Positions 35,401 to 48,395 are shown, counted from the stretch's first letter. The stretch: DNA of 64,000 bases from Druceiella hillmani (GCA_039881145.1 JAYKKI010000077.1:3914501-3978500); one strand, 5' to 3'. A program made the numbers and translations. Notes: generated by a model not told the origin, from the sequence alone.

Positions 35401-36065
35401 AACTGGAGCGTCTTACAACATCACAAAGCGTGGTTTTTCTCATCGACTGCCAGGCAGCTATTCTGGCACTCTCCACCAACCGCTACACAGATTGTTCCAA
35501 AACCCAACTCTGTCGTGCCAGACTGTCCAACCTGGTGAATGCTGGCTTCCGACTTACTCTGCAGTGGATTCCGAGCCACGTCGGGATAGAGGGGAACGAA
35601 AAAGCCGACGTACTGGCAAAACATGGAACGACTCTACAGCAGCCCATCTGCTCTCCGTCATTTTCATCCTCTAAGTCGGCCGTCTGCAGAGCGATACATG
35701 CCTGGATCAAGTCTCGGCGCACACAGTCCGCCGTCGGAAAGAACTGGGCTTGTCTAATCGATTCGCCTATTCGACGCGACCTACCCAGAGCTGTCAGTGT
35801 CGCAGCTTTCCGGTGTGCCACGGGCCACGACTACCTGGCGTGCCACCTGAAACGTATTGGTGTCCTGGGGAGCGATGCATGCCTGCTCTGTGGACGTCCA
35901 GGAATGTCTTTTGACCATCTCCACGTTTGCCCGAAGATGAAGCCCTACCTTGATGATTGGGAGAGGAGGGCGCCCCCTGATGATCACCCTGCCTACAAAA
36001 CAGCTTTTCTCTACTGGTCGGCGCGCCACCTAATGGCAGACATGCCAAGGGTGGGCGTTGGCTAG
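32400..36065 (+). pseudogene. Retrotransposon ORF2: endonuclease-RT-RNase H, broken
   Basis: From the ATG at 32400: an AP-like endonuclease (residues 1-230; FWNAGGL, VIVEAG, IIIGDF, DLVISHP), then reverse transcriptase with AAGLDQIFPEML, SYRPITLTS, motif A (LVDLKAAYDTVW), motif B (QGLPQGAVIS) and YADD at 34381-34392. The thumb follows (KYLGVYIDNKMTWKAH), then RNase H (IYCDGSS, GEIAAIYEA, LIDCQAAI, GNEKADVLAK, all four acidic residues present) and a C-x2-C-x8-H-x4-C tail near 35880-35931. Breaks: motif B runs straight into YADD with roughly 20-30 residues lost and a frame change; a one-base loss in an A-run near 34507 returns to the original frame; a TAA stands at 34995-34997. The endonuclease GDFN and SDH motifs read GDFY and CGH, so it is probably dead too. 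Confidence 0.9.
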
Positions 36066-36072
36066 TAGTAGT

Positions 36073-36087
36073 ATATTTAGACAAAGG
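36073..36087. repeat. Target-site duplication of RNase H retrotransposon (3' side)
   Basis: Exact second copy of the 15-base sequence at 32328-32342. Confidence 0.9.
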
Positions 36088-36137
36088 CAGTAATACTGAA
36101 TTGTGTTGATAATTTTTAGTAACGCTCTTTATATTCT

Positions 36138-36208
36138 ACGAGAGTGAATAATAAAACTAAAGATATTTGTTGTCTACAAATATCTTTAGTCCTATCATTA
36201 AATTTAGC
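36138..36208. repeat. Hairpin with perfect 15-bp core
   Basis: ACTAAAGATATTTGT (36156-36170) is followed after five bases by its exact complement. Weaker symmetry (CGAGAGTGAAT against CTCACTTCTCG) extends to about 36138-36208 and suggests a small decayed foldback element. Confidence 0.55.
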
Positions 36209-36254
36209 TCACTTCTCGCTAAATCTTTTTTTTAATACTGGTTTTGCAATAAAC

Positions 36255-36360
36255 CTATATTTTATTTATTTATTTACTTATACTTCATTGTAACATTTGT
36301 ACATAAGGCAGACTTATTGCACCGAGGCCTATATTATTCAGTCAACCACAACCAAAGAAT
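36255..36360 (+). repeat. Dispersed repeat tail with ATTT microsatellite
   Basis: It has an ATTT run, ACTTCATTGTA, GTACATA, GACTTATTGCACCGAGGC and ATTATTCAGTCAACCA. It shares landmark order with 21137-21240. It resembles tail repeats I recall from insect, notably lepidopteran, genomes. Confidence 0.45.
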
Positions 36361-39300
36361 GTTATTAATTAGTTCAGAGGTGGCCGGAAAAAGATTGTGT
36401 TAATATAATTTAGAAAAAAACTTTTTTATAATAAATTTAAAAAATTATGATGAATAAAGAAGGCCTAAATTTTATGATATTTTTCATACTATCCTACTGA
36501 AATGTTTCATCTCGGTATACCATGAATAAGTTGAGAAATAAAAATGTCAGATTCTTACAAAAATTGAATTTATTATATCATAAGAAAATCCTATCTATTT
36601 TAGGTTCCATAATGAACTTGATCATACTCATATGTTAATCTATACGGTTGTTCGTCCGGGATAGCCTCACATTTTCTATAATTTTAGATCTATAGCATGA
36701 AATTTTGCAAGTATATGTTTCAGAAGGAGATCTCAATTAATATGTTGTCAAATATTAAAAAAGGGGAGAAAAGTTCAAGCTGGAAAAGTTTTCAGAAAAG
36801 CATCATGCTGGAAAAGTTTTTCAAAATGGAATTGAGGTTCTGTTAACTGTTTTATTATTTTTAAGTTTCGTTTGTGAAATATTAATTTTAAAGCGATGTG
36901 CAATATGTCTAAATAAAATATGTTTGTGTGAAAATGTGCGTGTGCGAAACATTTAAAAAAAATTATGAATCAATGATGAAAAATTTCAATTAAAATTATT
37001 TCCCATTCAATTGCACTAACAATTTTGAGACATGTAGCTAACTACTGAACATATTTTATACACATTCTGACATGCACTTTGACTTTTTTTATATTGTAAC
37101 TATTTATGGCCAAGTTTTGGGAATATTTTGCTAAGTAGTTTATGGAGCTCTCCAATAGTTTTGTATAAAACTCTATTGTTTATTTTCAGTTTTGTCGTCT
37201 TTAATTTTTAGTTATGTTTTAAACTTACACCCTTTTCTATTTTTACTTTATTTGTTTTTAAATTTAAATTTTTTTTCTCATTGAATCAACAAAATTATCC
37301 ATATATTAGAAGTCAGCATGAACAAAGTTGCAGGTGATGGCTAGCTGTGAATACAGTGTAGTATAATAATACAAACTAACAAAAAAATATTCTACGTATA
37401 ATAGCAAGAAAAATAAAGAAAAGGCAAAAGAATAAAAAGAAAAACCTTAATGCAATATCATTATTTAGGTGAGCATTGTGAAAAAGAAAGTTTCTTCAGA
37501 CGGCCTTATAATTCATATATTGATGACGCATTCCGAATGTCACGGTTTCACCTATTTTTTTATTTAAACATCATATACTGTTGAAGGAAAATTGGTATGT
37601 TTGGGGGAAAAAAATTCTGATCAGTCTTGTACACAATCGAAGGGGATTTATAGATAGGTCATATATAGTTTAGAACCCTAGAAGCCAGGTGACACATATG
37701 ATACCAAAAGAGTAAGCAATTCATGTATTATTGTAAGTCTTTCCTATGTGAACGAAGCTAGGTGTAATTTTTGTTCATTAATATAATGGTAAATTACTAA
37801 TAAATGTTTCTCACGCTGTGACAAAATAAGATTTTTGTTTCACGGTCATTTGTTAGATTGAGGACCTGTAATGCTATTAATTTATTTGAACTGAATAAAT
37901 CAAAGAATTTTTAGAAGTTTCCTTCATTTGTTTTTTAGCTCATTTGATATGTCATTTTTAGTAATCAACATATGTAAAAATACTACTGAAAATATATATC
38001 AGAGATGATATAACAAATAAATTATGAAATGTATTTTATAAATGAAAATATAATTGGAAAAGCAAGTATAACATTATTTATTAATATTTATGTTCAGTTC
38101 CACTTGAAACATTTAATCATTTCAAAACAGAAATATTGTAATCTATAGTTACCAATATTTGCAATCTTTACTGTTCTGGATACCAAAGAGTTTCTTAATT
38201 ATATATTTGTCCTAAAGCAACTCTATTTAAACATTTAATTTGATTTTTTATTAACTATTAATCTATGTTTATTGCACTATAAACTTATGTGCACCAAATT
38301 AGTTGTAGGTATTTCAGGCAATCTCTAAAAATTAACACATTTTTCAAGTCAAGAGTGTTTATTTTTTGTGTAATTTGATTCCAGTTATAATGGAATCAGC
38401 ATTGTGTAATATTTTAATGCTAGACTTTCAGAATGACAGAATGGATTTGCATATAAGAATATAGGATTTTAAAAGTCGTTTTCGGAAAATCACGTCTTAA
38501 AAACAATTACTGCACATACTTTTGCCTCAGTTATTAACATTAATTACTGGTTTTATCTTATACTACATGCAGAATACTAAATTAACATAGTCACGCGATA
38601 TTTCAAGGATATTTCAGAATGTAAAATGCTCAAAATATGTTCGTTAATAGCTGTACATTCGCAACATTTGCCTTTTTTTACAGATTTTTCCCTTTAATAA
38701 TTTTTTGTTGAATACCTCAACTGAACAAAACATTTAATGAAAGTGTTTATACTTGATAGTGGCCGCAAATGAGATTGTCGGAACTTTTAATGTTACGCCA
38801 GCATAATTAAACTGCAATTGAACTTGGCAAATTCCGAACAAAGGGCACTAGTCATTACAAAAATCAAGTTTTGCTTATTTATTACTGGGGTTGCTTAATA
38901 TTATGAAGTATATTACGTCTATTTCACAATTTAACTACCTTGGTTTCCAATTTGAACATTCTTATTAAGTTTTTTGAAAACACAATTCACTCACATTTCG
39001 TAATTACAAATGAATGTAAAGACTTAGCAACAAGGTAATAAAAAACAACATTACGTCCAATTTGGTTATTTTAATCACTTTTAGTTTTACACTTTCGAGT
39101 TAAACTTACGATTGAAGGTTCAGGACCAGCCTTCTTTTTCGAACTCATTTACACTTATAATAACGCAGCTATTTAAAACTTTTAGCGAATAAAACTTGTT
39201 TTCGATTATAACAAACTTAAAAACTCAAGTGTTTGGTTTCAGTATTTTCAGATTATTCACTACAATTTCCTGTATCACGTGTTACTATACTGAAAAAATT

Positions 39301-42300
39301 TAAAAATTAACCTCTTTTATAACATATTTTTCATTCGTATCTGAAATATCTAACTATGAATCAAAAATTTTATTTATAAATTATTTAAAAGAACAAGAGT
39401 ATACAACGTACCAAAAATATTTACACATTTTCTTTTGAATAAAAATTGCAATGAAATAAAAAGGGTTATTGATAAAGAATTAATATGTTATTGTAAATTT
39501 ATCAGTTATATTCAATCTACTTAATTTATTAAAAAAATAACATGTTTTAACACAAATACATTTTTTTCAAATTTCATAATTTTACTTTTAAATAGTTAAT
39601 AGAGGTTTTCAAGTATTTAAATCACAGTAAGCTTTAAATATTATTTTATTTGTCTAATATATTTTACTATGAAGTCTGAAATGTGGATAATGAATTTTAT
39701 AGTTATTTTAATAAACTTATTTAGAATTATTACATTACGTAATTTTATATCGAAGAATAAACATAAAAAATTAATTTGTAAAGACATTATTATAACAAGG
39801 ATCTATTATAATATGTAAATATTATATAATCTATATATCTAGTAAATTATTTGACTTTGGAAATTATATTTTTGTATAATAATTAAACTTTAATTGAACA
39901 CATCGGACAGCGAAGAACATTTATTATGAATTGTCTCATTGAAGAAATTTTGACAAGCTGGCATAAACTATAATTGGAAGAAATTTTATAGATGAAACTT
40001 GGTTATGGCATTCGGGATATCCCCCAATATCATTTTTGCACCAACTATTGACATTTCAAACAAACATACTTAATCATTTAATTATAAATGATACATTATA
40101 AAGCTGGGAACAAATTGTCGGACGCGCTTCATGTTTTATACCTACAAAAATTAGTAAAACAGATTTAGCGACGCAAACTACATAATTAATGCTTGGTGTT
40201 ACGAAAAATGTTTTTCGTTTGTAGTTAATATTGGATAAAATAATATAAATCGGCTAAGTGCGTTTCGAACACATGTATATGAATCGAGTACATGTATAAA
40301 ATCGATGTAAACCCATATAAAATTAATAAAAAATACAATCTCAAGTTTTCCATACGCGAATTGAGATTAGAGAAGTAGAGAGTGAAAGAAAGTACTTACA
40401 TGAAGAGATAATCGTATTAGCATGTGATAAGTATTAATCTTCTGAGGACCATTTTTTGGGAGCTAATGATTGACATGTCTATACAAATGTATTCCTTGCG
40501 AAATATTTTCAAAGAGTAGTTCAGTTCATTATTCTGAATATTAAAAACGAAAAAACATTAAATATTTTAAATTTTCTTTTTGATAAATTCATTTTTTTAC
40601 TTTTTGCTATTCAAAATAATGTGTTACACCTATAATGAAAATTAGGGAAAACACCTGACTTCAATACTGCGAAGTCAGTTGATTTTATTAGCGTTACTTA
40701 AATTTGTAACCCGACAGTTTTACTTTGCGGGCAGTAACAGTATTTGGTATACTAAATATGTTGAAGAGTTTTTATGACAATAAATTAGATTTTTTTTAAA
40801 TTTCGTACATTGAAAGCGATTATCTCAGAGAGGGTTGGGTTTTTTCACTCACTGATTTTGTATTTAGAATGATGAGAGGAAACAGTTGTACCAAAATATA
40901 TCATAAGGGAAAAAATGTGAGTTGTTTATATTTTTGTATAGAAATATTTTTATTCGAACGAATTGAAAACAAAAAAAAAAACAAATATTCAGACAGTTGT
41001 TAATAATATAATATTAATTTAATTTTGTTATTTTAATTTTATGAGATAAATATTTCTTAACAATCTATTGAAAATATTTTATTTTAAATTTATAATCAAA
41101 CTCTTAGCCGACAAGACGCGAAGCTGGCCGAATGGCATTTCGCGACGTACCATCAGAACGTTTTAACTCCCATCCAAACGCGCCATTAAATGATTCATAT
41201 CAAAAATAAATCAATACCTAAAATATAACGTCATTGAATAAAATAGTATTCCATATTTGTTTATATCTATGAATAAAGAATACATTAAATCCTTTGGAAT
41301 TATTAATGGAAATTAACCGTAATAAAGTTAAATGCTTTAAACTTTTGCTTCGAAAAATAAGATCGGTTTTTAGACATTGCCGTCAATTTAGAACTCAATA
41401 ATCTCAAAACTCAAAAGGATTTTAAAAATGAAAAACGGTAAATTGAACTTCAATATCTCTTTAAAAACCTATCTACTGATGCCCCACACAATAGAATGCG
41501 TGAAAAAAAATGTTCACCATTTTACATGGAGACGTAAAAAAGGGGTATATTAGTTTTATAATGATGAAAAATGAATGTACGCCATTAATTTTTTTAGTGT
41601 CTATTAAGATGTCCACATAGAGCACATATTTGTAAAATCGACCTAAAACATTCTTACAGGCTGTGACAGATGAGCGGGTAGACGCGAAGAAAATATAAGA
41701 GTTCCTTCTTTGTTGTTAAATATTTCGAAAAAACTGACATACTATAAAATATATAACTATATTTATAAATTATACTTTAATTTTATGTCTATTATATATT
41801 TAGAAAACAAAATAAGACTCGTATACCTTTAAAAACTTTCAGTTATCTGAAAGCTGACTGTAAACATGCAATTGAAGAAAACATTTACAATTCTGATTTT
41901 AATTGTATAAGATAAATAAAATTTATTTCAATAACAAATTAAACCCAGCTAGTTTAATTATTTGAATTTATTAGAACTTATTATTGGGTTATATATTTTG
42001 GACACCTTTTAAAATTTTAATGCATATTATAAATTGCTTTCTAATATTTCGATCGTCTTAAAATTAGGTTTATTTTTAAATATAACGGTTTCCTTCTTAT
42101 TTTGCAATGGAGCACTTTAATAAACTACAAAAATCCGTATTAACTTTAAATTCTACGCTGGTATTATGCAAAGAAATGATTATAATCTTGTATTTCGTAA
42201 AAGTCTATTTATATTCTTATTATTTACAACAATTTTTTGATATAGTATTTTATCACTTACTACTAAAAGTTAAGTGTTGAACATATAGCTATGACAACAA

Positions 42301-45300
42301 AGATATTATTTTATAGTCTGGCAACACATATGAAAAATTAAATTATTAAGGGGATTTACCTAATTAGATACGCGAAGGTCATTGACGTCATCGGACCAGA
42401 ATATTAACACCGAGTTAGTCAATTCAAACCCGATTTGTAAGATTTTGTTGTGTAAACAGATATTGTGTTCTATAATGTTTATTTAAGACACTGAGACTAT
42501 CGATGTTTCATTAGAATGTTAGAACATTATTATAAACTCGAATTGAAAAACTAAGCCAAAAGCTATTGTTTCCGATAACTCTATTTGTCTATAATGTTTA
42601 ATTTATATAAGTAACATGCAGCATTAACATTTTGTAATGTAAATCATAATTAAAATATTGCGCTACGTAGACATATTTAAATGAAAGTTTCGAAATGAGG
42701 TATGGAGATGGGCCCACCATTTTGAATAGAGCTCTTTATCTCCAGAAATATTCATGAAAAATATAAAAAAATACTCTTATTAAAATCTAAGATAAGTTGA
42801 GAAGCGGAAGTATAAATTAATTTTGTTTACTAAATGGAAATATTTTTTAAAACATTTTTGTACTTTTCAGTCTATAACTTTTGTTTAAAAGTAGAAAAAT
42901 GTTTTTTATCGAATATCTTTATGCCTTTAATGCTTTTATCGAATAAATCAAATTATACTGGAAATTTCCGCGATAACATATTTTTTTTATTTACAGACTA
43001 ACTCGATAATGTTTTTTCTCAAAATTGTTCGAGTGCCAATTTAAAATCAATCAGGTCCAGTTAGTCTGTGAATAGGCTATAAAATTACCAAATTTGCACC
43101 TTCACGCAGTGAATTCGTTTTGGAAATGAAATGCTGAATTTTATTATTTTTTGTAACGTACCTTTTAACGTATTGCATATAGAAATATGCAATTAGTTTC
43201 GAGCAAACTTGGGATAAGTACTAGTCATCCTATAATAAATATGCTAACAAGTAAATCGAAAGCAAAAGAAATATAAATATTGTTTCAATTAATAGGTAAA
43301 ACAGTTAAACACCATTTGAGCTAGAACGCAAATGTAAAATTTGCTGTTCTAAACAATATTATCGTTATAATTATCCTCAAACCTCCAACGGTATTAATAT
43401 TATTTGCATTAAAATTATTTATTTGCATTTATATATAAACCTGTTATTATGTATGGCATGACGTCAGCGTTTTCGAAAACGTCATATAAGTTTAAAATGG
43501 TTTATAAAGGAGACAGCAAAAATATACTTTCACGTCACGCATTTACATCTATTTTATTTTTATGGTTATATGTCTAAATACCATGTAACGTTAAAATATG
43601 ATTTTATGAATACCACCTTTAATTTTAGAAAACAGTGATATTACCATTATAAAATACTTATATACATTTAAATAAAAAAGTCCGTTTCTGTCTAAATAAA
43701 AATACTTGACAAAAGGGAACCATTGACGTAGTCAAAATTATTTTTCGAGTTTACAATGAAATAGGATTTTCATATTGAAATCCTATGAAAGAATGGTTTG
43801 TATTATCTAGTCCAAACAACTTTAATGTACGTTTTTGTTATAATTATGGCCAAATTGAACCATATATTGCATTTCAATAAAGGAATGTTTACTTAATGTT
43901 TTGTCATCATTTGTAATTACTCGAATTAAATTTTTTTTAATACAATATATTTTTGCAAGTATTTGTTAAATTACCAAATATTAAGAACGTATTGGTAACT
44001 TCCTGAATTAAAGCAGTCACTGGCTCATATCATCTTGTCTATTCTGGCTATATGTAAAGTGAGCCATCCAGTGCAAACTAATTTTAATGCACATTTTAAT
44101 ATTCTAGCTACAGGTAAAGGGAATCGTGTCGCTAGTCAGATTGAAATATTGTAATAATATAATTTTTGAATCGTAATCATTAAATGTCATTGTGTGTGAA
44201 TTTTTGGTGTCTTCTATCCTATAAAATTAAAAAGTCTCTTTTAATTTTAACTTCTTGGTATGACGTTACTAAATATTTTTAATTTTGTTGTATAAATTTG
44301 ATGTTGTTGATTTGTGTTTTACTTGAAAATAATTATATTGTCAGTATCTTTTTATTAAAGAATTTTCCATTTACATTTAATGATATTGATATTTATATTT
44401 ATATACAGTGTTACCTATTTTATACATTCAAGGTAATCCGTACTTAAGGAGTAAACTCCAGTCGTGCGTCGGAGCTGACAGGCACAATTTATTTTTCTTT
44501 TTTTGTATGAGAAATTTAACAAATTTTAACAATCTACGTCCATTTCTGTTTATCTTAAATGACACATAACTTCATACATAACGTTATTTCTTTGAGAGCT
44601 ATCGCTCCTAGTCAAGTGAACATTGTTAAATTTAGGTAATTATTAAAATGGGCCATAAACTCTATGAAAGGTTTGATTGAATTCTAAGAATGATATAAAA
44701 AAAATTCTACAAATTAAACAAACAATGATTTTTAAAAAAATGGAGATAAAAATCAATAAAAGGCTGAACCAATTCATGTTCACATCAACGGGGATAACGA
44801 ATATAATCGTTGGTATTATATTCGTAGGAATTCATGTAAATTTCACCTGTAACGATCCGTGACCAAGTTCAGATTGGATTTTGAAAGTTGACAGAAATTT
44901 CTATGAATCCAAAATATTAGATTTGATATTGAAGAATTATTATATTAATAATCAATTATATTTAATAATCAATTGATTATATTATATAATCAATTATTGC
45001 AGAATACACTAAAAATATTATTAAAAAAGCGACTACACAAAAAGAGCGAGATCCCATAATCAAATGTCAATGTTACTCATAACCGGAACTCGCATGCAAA
45101 TCAATATTAGTATCTAATATAAGTAAAGAAATTTTATCAATATTACTAAAACTTGTTTCTTTTCAGTTTTCTGCGCATCTGTGTTTTTATTTATAATAAT
45201 ATTTTTTGTTATCATCTTTTTAATTATAATTTGAGTCAGATAATTTAACATTTATTTGAGTTTGAATATTTGAGTCAATCGAATGTGATATACGGAACAC

Positions 45301-45696
45301 CAGCTATATGTATCTTTAATATATTAGATGTATTAAATTAGCAAGGATTCTCCTTACGAATTTAATTGATATTAATACGAATATAAAAAGGATGTTATAT
45401 TATTGACCCTTATGGTGCTCGCATACAATACACGATACAACGTAAGGACAGACAAATTGTTGAACAAGTGACTGAGTGAAAATTCATCACTTTCTGTAGC
45501 CAGTACTTTCTGAGCAGTACTTCACTTCTTAAAAAGAAGTTAAAAATTGGCATGATTAATGGATTGCTAAGAAGCGGCGGACTTCTTTTTTTGCGAAATT
45601 CATTTATTGCCCAAAAACACCGACAATTTGAAATGGGGCACATTTTGAATAAATCATTATTTTATTTTCTTATCAAACAGATTTTTTTTATAGAAA
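36361..45696. other. About 9.3 kb AT-rich sequence, no gene seen
   Basis: Almost no frame exceeds 60 codons. The one at 44677-44862 is low-complexity Lys/Ile. A TCCGG-containing segment near 36640-36760 vaguely resembles the dispersed repeat at 8795. Short inverted pairs occur (ACAGACTAACT at 42997 with its complement near 43060; ACGAATATAAT near 44797). It reads as intergenic or large-intron DNA. Confidence 0.4.
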
Positions 45697-45737
45697 TGAA
45701 AAGCGGAATCATATTGTGCATATGATTCCGCTTTTCA
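45697..45737. repeat. Perfect hairpin, 18-bp arms
   Basis: TGAAAAGCGGAATCATAT pairs exactly with the sequence after a five-base loop (TGTGC). The GCGGAATC core is not low-complexity, so chance is less likely than for the AT palindromes. Confidence 0.75.
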
Positions 45738-46142
45738 ATATTTATATTTAAAATAGTTTCCATTTAATTTTTTATTTATTATCTATCTTAATAGGTTTTG
45801 AAAAAAAAATCCTTTCTCGTTCCTTGTTAAATAAAATATTCTATATCACAAAAAGGATGAATACGAATTTAACGATACCTTACATATTAAATTCCATTAA
45901 ATTGTTGTAAATTCGCGAGTAAATAAACAATTCGATGTTCATACAGGTAGAAAAGAAAGTTAGCTCACTGCGGCAAACGTATACACGTACACTTTTCCAA
46001 ATTGGAATATTCTCTTTTTATTTTTTAAAGCCTTTTTTTAATCCGTTTTCATTTATATGGATAGAAGACTTTAATTTGACCTTCGTTTATTATGCAAGTT
46101 GTTTTTGTTTGTGTTAGTTGTATATGGAAAACAATTTGCATG

Positions 46143-46165
46143 TACACACACACACACACACTTAA

Positions 46166-46232
<67 letters not shown>

Positions 46233-46245
46233 TACATATACATAT

Positions 46246-46300
<55 letters not shown>
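46143..46300. repeat. Compound (CA)n(TA)n microsatellite
   Basis: CA tracts, then long TA tracts with ACAT interruptions, over about 158 bases. Frames on both strands here are artefacts. Confidence 0.95.
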
Positions 46301-46303
<3 letters not shown>

Positions 46304-46399
46304 GGTAATGAAAAGTAAAAAGTTAAATTTTATCTTTTCTTTGATTATTTAGCGTTCGTTCTCTCCAGAAAGTAAAATTTTATTATTAGGTTTGTTTTA

Positions 46400-46600
46400 A
46401 ATTATTCGAAATCTGGCCACTGATCAAAACTGGTGAAAAAGCTGTTCTAGTATTTGAAAGAAGGATTCTTAAAGCCACTGGGGAGGACTTCAGCAGAATG
46501 GCACATGGCGTTTAATTTTGAAATTAAGAGGAATATCAATGAGCATGTAATAATGAGATACGTAAAATCAAGTCGAATGAAGTGCAAGGAGAGTGTTTAT
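46400..46600 (+). pseudogene. RTE-like reverse transcriptase C-terminal relic
   Basis: Two short blocks in different frames resemble the region after the RT core of RTE/CR1-type proteins: KTGEKAVLVFERRILKATG, and after a frame change WHMAFNFEIKR then NEHVIMRYVKSSRMK. Related proteins have a FERRVLR block followed by a block on a WRIRYN and IKIxRLRW pattern. No RT core or ends remain. Confidence 0.45.
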
Positions 46601-47317
46601 AAATACCGCCAAAAAGCCAAAATATAGGCAAAAATAGGGGCGATACGATCAACAGAGGTTTTGACACTAAAATATTTGCAAACTATTTCATCTTCCAGAA
46701 CGACCTGGGGAAGTTTCTCAAAAAAGAGTACCTCTCAGCATTTCGCGACTGAAGTATTCTATAAAAAATTGCACGTACCACGGACACGAATAGTTTCGTA
46801 TTATTAGAAGTGAATCGTGAAGTTCTTGAAAGGTAGCCAACGACACGTGTATTTTCGTGCATTCACTTATCTGTCACTGATAGCGAGCGATGCCATTCTA
46901 CTAAACAAGTTTTACTACACGTATACTATACATACCTGAGCGTCACCTTATCTATGGTCGTTTGAATGTAGGTACCGAAATTTTAAATACATAAGCGTCA
47001 AGTCGAATATTTATTTCTGAGTAAGATTACTTTCCATTGAATCGCTTAGCGTTTTCATAGAAACCGATCTATTCAATGTGGATAGGATATTTAAGCGGAC
47101 AATCTTTATCGGACAGACAGGGCGTAGCCATGTGACGGGTTATAATTTCGCCTCTCTTTGTAGAATTTGTTAAATCCATTTTCCTTAATAAATCGTAAAT
47201 TACAGGACGATTTAGATTTAACTCAGTGGAACTTGTTTGTTATAAGATGATATTATGTTAGGAACAAATATTATAACAAAAGGTTGGGTTACATATGATA
47301 AGTTTGGTGTGTTTACA
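46601..47317. other. Mixed-composition sequence, no gene seen
   Basis: Somewhat less AT-rich than the preceding 10 kb. No frame or RNA gene was recognised. Confidence 0.4.
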
Positions 47318-47470
47318 TCGCATTGTCCACACAGTCAGCTTGGAGTGTTCACTTTTAATTGTTAGTTTGATATCATGGATCGTATTGTCCGCACAGTCGG
47401 CTTGGAGTGTTCAGTTTTCACTGGGAGATCGGTGTGATAGGATGCATTGCCTATACTGTTAAGTGAGCTC
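47318..47470. repeat. 62-bp tandem repeat, about 2.5 copies
   Basis: The ATTGTCC-CACAGTC-GCTTGGAGTGTTCA segment at 47318-47351 recurs at 47380-47413 with three or four changes. A more decayed third start lies at 47442, exactly one period on. Confidence 0.7.
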
Positions 47471-48180
47471 ACATGAACTACTACTCTTTCACTTGGTTTA
47501 ATTTGTAAAAAATATTACCTCAAAAGAAAAAAAACGGGAACGTCATAAAATCTCTCCCATGTTCGTCTGTCTACCGTAGACGTCTTTATCAGAAATCGAC
47601 GTAATGAGTAGAAATTCTGCATGGTGATAAAATATTAGCCTGCATGTATTTCGATAGTCATACATTTACATATACTATTAATTTTTTGGGACAAATAACG
47701 TAGTTCAAATAAGTATTTTCCATTCAGATATGAATTGAAAGAGCAAGTTATGCCGATTCCAAAATTATTTTTTTTACTTTTTTTTTAAGTAAGACAGTTC
47801 TAGAAGTGTTGTTGAAAAAGTCCACACAAATATGTTCTGTCCTGCCGTCCCCGAAACTACTAAACTCGAAATTATGAGAAAAACGGCGTTACTAGAAGTT
47901 TACATAAAATTTACCGGAAAATTATAATGATAAATTTGAATTTCATTGCTTTAGATATAATCACATTTCTTGACATTTTTATGAATTTTAAGGATTTAAC
48001 GATATCTTTGTAAGGTGAAGAATAGTTGTAATGTTATTGAAGTAAAACTTCTTTACGCACGCTTGACTTGGGGAGTAAGCTGGTGAATGCGTGATAAGAG
48101 CATTACGAAGTGTGATCGGGCGAGGCGAATGGAAGTTGAGAGGGAGATATAAGTTAGTGAAGACAGAAAGACTGTTACGT
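47471..48180. other. Sequence without gene, with possible dispersed repeat fragment
   Basis: At 47562-47640 a GTCTGTC stretch followed by GAAATTCTGCATGGTGATA resembles the core of the repeat at 8795-8898 (GAAATTTGGCATGATGATA). No coding region was seen. Confidence 0.35.
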
Positions 48181-48395
48181 TTCGTATATTACTGTAGGGT
48201 CAAGAGAGAGAGAGGTGCGAGCACACATTTTCTTTCTCATCTTCTCTCATAGCCAGTTATGTTTCGTATATCTAAGACACAGTGCAAGCCTGTTGTCTGT
48301 ATCACACTGTAGGAGCAAGAGAGAGCAGTGCGCGCGCACATTTTCTTTCTCTCTTCCTCTCATAACCAGTGCATGAAATATATATATATATATAT
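48181..48395. repeat. 115-bp tandem duplication rich in GA/CT
   Basis: ACTGTAGGGTCAAGAGAG at 48191 recurs at 48306 as ACTGTAGGAGCAAGAGAG, and both copies continue through a GCGC/GCACA stretch, ACATTTTCTTTCTC and CTCTCATA-CCAGT. Within each unit the GA-rich and CT-rich halves could pair. Confidence 0.7.

Larger units (their letters stand above)
32343..36072 (+). mobile_element. Non-LTR retrotransposon with endonuclease, RT and RNase H
   Basis: This 3730-base insertion lies between exact 15-bp duplications and is clearly richer in GC than its surroundings. It carries one long ORF (endonuclease, reverse transcriptase, RNase H, Cys-rich tail). The 3' end is not poly(A): it is a short TAG repeat (GGCTAGTAGTAGT), and the element stops seven bases after the ORF's stop codon. 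This, with the RNase H domain, points to an I/LOA/R1-type lineage rather than Jockey. Only 57 bases lie before the ORF. They may be the end of a first ORF, so the copy is probably 5'-truncated. Confidence 0.9.

Noticed and set aside
35483..36084. Several minus-strand frames of 60-112 codons
   Set aside because: Antisense shadows of the RNase H region.
46049..46352. Overlapping frames of 60-86 codons on both strands
   Set aside because: They are products of the CA/TA repeat at 46143-46300.
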